From contig QJWD01000039.1 in the NCBI GenBank assembly GCA_003235465.1, positions 1 through 7,617 of the forward strand: a DNA stretch of 7,617 nt, written 5' to 3'. The notes under the pieces are model-generated. The model did no database searches, had not been told where the DNA came from, and was given only the letters and a program-made list of their open reading frames with translations. Origin of the DNA: Nitrospirota bacterium. Its GTDB lineage: Bacteria > Nitrospinota > Nitrospinia > Nitrospinales > VA-1. Positions 5,534-7,617 of this stretch are shown here, in pieces (the first letter of the stretch is position 1; each line of letters begins with the position of its first letter). The position numbers were made by a program, and so were the translations under genes.

Positions 5534-6370
5534 ATGAAAACCGTTACACCCCAGGCACCGGAAATCGTCGCCCTCGAAGGCGCGGCGAAAGAGTTGCGCC
5601 TGAAAATCCTCGAAATCATCCACCGCGCCGGTTCCGGCCATCCCGGGGGCAGCCTGTCCGGTGTGGACCTTCTCACCGCGCTGTTTTTTGGCGGCGTCCT
5701 CAGGTACGACCCGAAAAACCCGGCGATGCCGTCGCGCGACCGTTTCATCCTGAGCAAGGGCCACGCCACCGGCCTCCTGTACGCGGTGCTGGCGCGGGCC
5801 GGCTTCATCAGCGATGCCGACCTTGTCGATTACCGCAAAATCAACAGCAAGCGCTTTCTCTCCGGCCACCCGCATCCGAAAACGCCTGGGGTGGAAATCG
5901 CCACCGGCAGCCTGGGGCAGGGGCTTAGCGTCGGCCACGGCATCGCGCTTGGCACGCGGCTCTCCGGCTACGACTCGAAGGTGTACGTGCTGCTTGGCGA
6001 CGGCGAACTGCAGGAAGGGCAGGTGTGGGAGGCGGCCATGTCGGCAAGCAAATTCAAGAGCAATAATCTCATCGCCATCGTCGATTACAACAAGGTGGCG
6101 CAGGACAACCTGACGGCCGATCTGAAAGACCTGGAACCCCTGGCTGACAAATGGTCCGCCTGCGGCTGGGAGGTGCACCGCATCGACGGTCACAACCTCG
6201 GCAAGATCCTGCCCGCACTCAGGCTGCCTCCGCACCCGGAGAAGCCGAGGGTGATCATCGCCGACACCATCAAGGGGAAGGGCGTGTCGTTCATGGAGGG
6301 GCAGACCGGCTGGCACGGCGTCGCGCCTTCGGATGAGGATTACCGCCGCGCCGTGGAGGAATTGTCATGA
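5534..6370 (+). CDS. transketolase, N-terminal (thiamine diphosphate-binding) subunit
   Basis: This 278-residue protein is equivalent to the first domain of a transketolase. Transketolase transfers two-carbon ketol units between sugar phosphates in the cytoplasm (pentose phosphate or Calvin-type pathways). Visible motifs are the cofactor-region SGHPGG (34-39, with H36), SKGHATG (74-80), GSLGQGLSVGHGIA (125-138), the ThDP/Mg motif GDGELQEGQVWEAAMSASKF (155-174) ending at the conserved Asn of DYN (N186), DGHN (218-221) and TIKGKG (245-250). ATG 5534 is chosen over an upstream in-frame ATG at 5384 because the extra 50 residues lie in promoter and repeat sequence and do not resemble the family; AAGG sits about 10 bases before it. 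The next subunit overlaps by ATGA. Such split forms are known from archaea and several bacterial phyla. Substrate specificity cannot be read, since related split enzymes act on other sugars. Confidence 0.93.
   Translation: MKTVTPQAPEIVALEGAAKELRLKILEIIHRAGSGHPGGSLSGVDLLTALFFGGVLRYDPKNPAMPSRDRFILSKGHATGLLYAVLARAGFISDADLVDYRKINSKRFLSGHPHPKTPGVEIATGSLGQGLSVGHGIALGTRLSGYDSKVYVLLGDGELQEGQVWEAAMSASKFKSNNLIAIVDYNKVAQDNLTADLKDLEPLADKWSACGWEVHRIDGHNLGKILPALRLPPHPEKPRVIIADTIKGKGVSFMEGQTGWHGVAPSDEDYRRAVEELS
6355..6360 (+). promoter_or_regulatory. ribosome binding site for the C-terminal transketolase subunit
   Basis: GGAGGA lies 6 bases before the ATG at 6367, inside the end of the preceding gene. Together with the ATGA stop/start overlap it gives strong initiation and coupling, suited to making the two subunits in equal amounts. 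Confidence 0.7.
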
Positions 6371-7293
6371 AAACAGCAGCCACGCGCGACGGTTACGGTC
6401 AGGCTCTGCTCGAACTCGGCGACCGGCCCGAGGTGGTCGTCCTCGACGCCGGGGTGAGCGACAGCACCCGCACAAAGAAATTCGGCCAGGCGCATCCCGA
6501 GCGTTTTTTCAACATGGGTATCGCCGAGGCGGACATGGTTTGCACCGCCGCCGGGCTCGCCACCACCGGCAAGGTACCCTTCGCAACCAGCTTCGCCTGT
6601 TTTCTGCTCGGCCGGACGATGGACCAGGTGCTGGTGAGCGTCGCGTACTCGGGCACCAACGTGAAATTGGTGGGCACGCACGCCGGCATCGCGGTGGGGG
6701 AGGACGGGCCGACGGCGCAGATGATCGTCGACATCGCCTACACCCGCGCCATGCCCAACCTCGCGGTGATTCAACCGGCGGACTGGGAGGAAGCCCGGCA
6801 GGCGACGCATTTTCTCGCTGGGCACACGGGCGCGGCCTATCTCCGCCTGGGCCGGCCCAACGTCGAGGGGATCTACAGCGCTTCGCACCAGTTTCAGTTC
6901 GGCAAGGGCCACGTGCTCGAGGAGGGGCAGGGGTGCGTGATCTTCGCCACCGGCATCATGGTGCAGGAATCGATGAAGGCCCTGGAATTACTAAAAAGCG
7001 ACAAAATTCAGCCAACCCTTGTCAATATATCGACAATTAAACCGCTTGACCGCGAGCTGATCATCCGCGAGGCGAAAGCCGCCGGCGCCGTCGTCACCGC
7101 CGAGGACCATAATATGATTGGCGGATTGGGCGACGCGGTGGCCAGCGTGTTGATGGAGGAAGGTATTTCGGTTCCGTTCAGGAAGGTGGCGGTGGCCGAC
7201 ACGTTCTGCGAAACCGGCTCCGCCGCCCAGTTGTTCGACAAGTACGGAATCTCCGCCGACCACATCATCGCCGCGGTCAAAGGCACGCTCTAG
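6367..7293 (+). CDS. transketolase, C-terminal (pyrimidine-binding) subunit
   Basis: This 308-residue protein supplies the second and third transketolase domains and would pair with the preceding subunit to complete the active site at the subunit interface. The pyrimidine-binding domain contains FFNMGIAEADM (47-57), where E54 is the expected glutamate that activates the thiamine ring. The aromatic segment FATSFACFLLGR lies at 72-83, and THAGIAVGEDGPTAQ (104-118) carries the conserved His. The C-terminal domain begins near 185 and shows ISTIKPLD (221-228) and AEDHNMIGGLGDAVA (245-259). The length is normal for the split form and no key residue appears missing. The start at 6367 overlaps the upstream stop as ATGA and has a strong ribosome site. 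A 1-deoxyxylulose-5-phosphate synthase or an E1-beta dehydrogenase subunit was considered, but the split layout and motifs favour transketolase. Confidence 0.93.
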   Translation: MKTAATRDGYGQALLELGDRPEVVVLDAGVSDSTRTKKFGQAHPERFFNMGIAEADMVCTAAGLATTGKVPFATSFACFLLGRTMDQVLVSVAYSGTNVKLVGTHAGIAVGEDGPTAQMIVDIAYTRAMPNLAVIQPADWEEARQATHFLAGHTGAAYLRLGRPNVEGIYSASHQFQFGKGHVLEEGQGCVIFATGIMVQESMKALELLKSDKIQPTLVNISTIKPLDRELIIREAKAAGAVVTAEDHNMIGGLGDAVASVLMEEGISVPFRKVAVADTFCETGSAAQLFDKYGISADHIIAAVKGTL

Positions 7294-7375
7294 GCGACGA
7301 ATTTAGACGCTGACTTCACCTGAAAGACGCTGGCCCTGGTCGCTTACTCGGCATCAATTTCAGCACGGCAACCGG

Positions 7376-7391
7376 GCTTGTCCAGACAAGC
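7376..7391. repeat. inverted repeat GCTTGT-CCAG-ACAAGC
   Basis: The 6-bp arms are perfect around a CCAG tetraloop, 83 bases after the transketolase stop. No T-run follows. It may be a Rho-assisted 3'-end hairpin, a protein-binding site or chance. Confidence 0.3.
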
Positions 7392-7505
7392 GATGGATTG
7401 CCGCTGCTGCGATTTTCCGCCACGTAGCCCTTAAAATCTTCGCAAGCTGATTCGCCGGACGACTGTCAACAGGCAGACTTCGTCACGAGTTTTCCCTCCA
7501 CAGCG

Positions 7506-7519
7506 TGCCGCCGGCGGCA
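7506..7519. repeat. 14-bp perfect palindrome TGCCGCCGGCGGCA
   Basis: The sequence equals its own reverse complement over 14 bases. GC-only palindromes of this length arise more often by chance in GC-rich DNA, so the evidence for function is modest. It could be an operator for a gene beyond the right edge. Confidence 0.3.
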
Positions 7520-7617
7520 TGGAATTTATTGTCTCCGGCAGTTGTTATCCAAACCCACCCTTTAATTCACCCTTATCCATCCACCCCCAGACCCTATCAA
7601 ATCTTGCCCGATATTGG

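Larger units (their letters stand above)
7294..7617. other. 324-bp right-end stretch with no convincing gene
   Basis: No family-like coding sequence is seen on either strand. The stretch holds an AGACGCTG direct repeat (7305-7312, 7325-7332), a short inverted repeat (7376-7391) and a 14-bp palindrome (7506-7519). It ends in a pyrimidine-rich tract (about 7551-7596). No T-tailed terminator was found for the transketolase genes. Confidence 0.6.

Noticed and set aside
6333..7040. Plus-strand 235-codon frame overlapping the C-terminal transketolase gene
   Set aside because: It is a +1 shadow of the transketolase gene, Arg/Gly-rich, with no domain features.
7431..7520. 29-codon minus-strand frame starting at 7520, with GGAG upstream
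   Set aside because: It is short and Arg-rich, begins inside a GC palindrome, has a ribosome site 12 bases away, and shows no recognisable similarity. It was kept out as unsupported.

Overview
The window is GC-rich chromosomal DNA from a Gram-negative bacterium. A TolC-type outer-membrane channel with a signal peptide and a periplasmic adaptor both imply two membranes. Split transketolase subunits and an unusual MerR-HTH/receiver regulator would fit environmental lineages such as Nitrospinota or the former Deltaproteobacteria. That placement is a guess from gene content and should not be taken as established.

Left half, minus strand, read from about 4200 down to 1: a three-gene set encodes a TolC-family outer-membrane efflux protein (4197-2617), a MacA/HlyD-type periplasmic adaptor (2620-1289; the ATGA overlap suggests translational coupling) and a polytopic flippase-like membrane protein of the LPG_synthase_TM/UPF0104 type (1122-121). 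A further minus-strand reading frame may begin at 59 and run off the left edge. No ABC or RND inner-membrane pump is present to complete the TolC-adaptor pair.

Middle, 4198-4727: this is a divergent intergenic region of 530 bp. It holds a good sigma70-like promoter facing the tolC operon (TTAACA-N16-TACAAT, minus strand). That promoter predicts a leader of about 290 nt, rich in inverted repeats, including a perfect 12-bp pair at 4242-4253/4330-4341. Nearer the plus-strand gene are a TTACA...TGTAA dyad and a repeated TTTTTTGTTGA motif.

Right half, plus strand: an orphan regulator (4728-5354) joins an N-terminal MerR-like winged HTH to a C-terminal receiver domain with an intact phosphorylation site. 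A 179-bp gap follows, with an 11-bp direct repeat, a GC-rich inverted repeat and a good extended -10 promoter. The N-terminal and C-terminal transketolase subunits (5534-6370 and 6367-7293, ATGA overlap) come next. The last 324 bp hold no convincing gene.

The left operon probably exports a small molecule or lipid across the envelope. The divergent regulator is the natural candidate to control it. The transketolase pair looks like an independent central-carbon transcription unit with its own promoter. No mobile element, RNA gene or CRISPR array was seen. The most unusual items are the MerR-receiver fusion, the pumpless TolC/adaptor/flippase-like operon and the structured leader.
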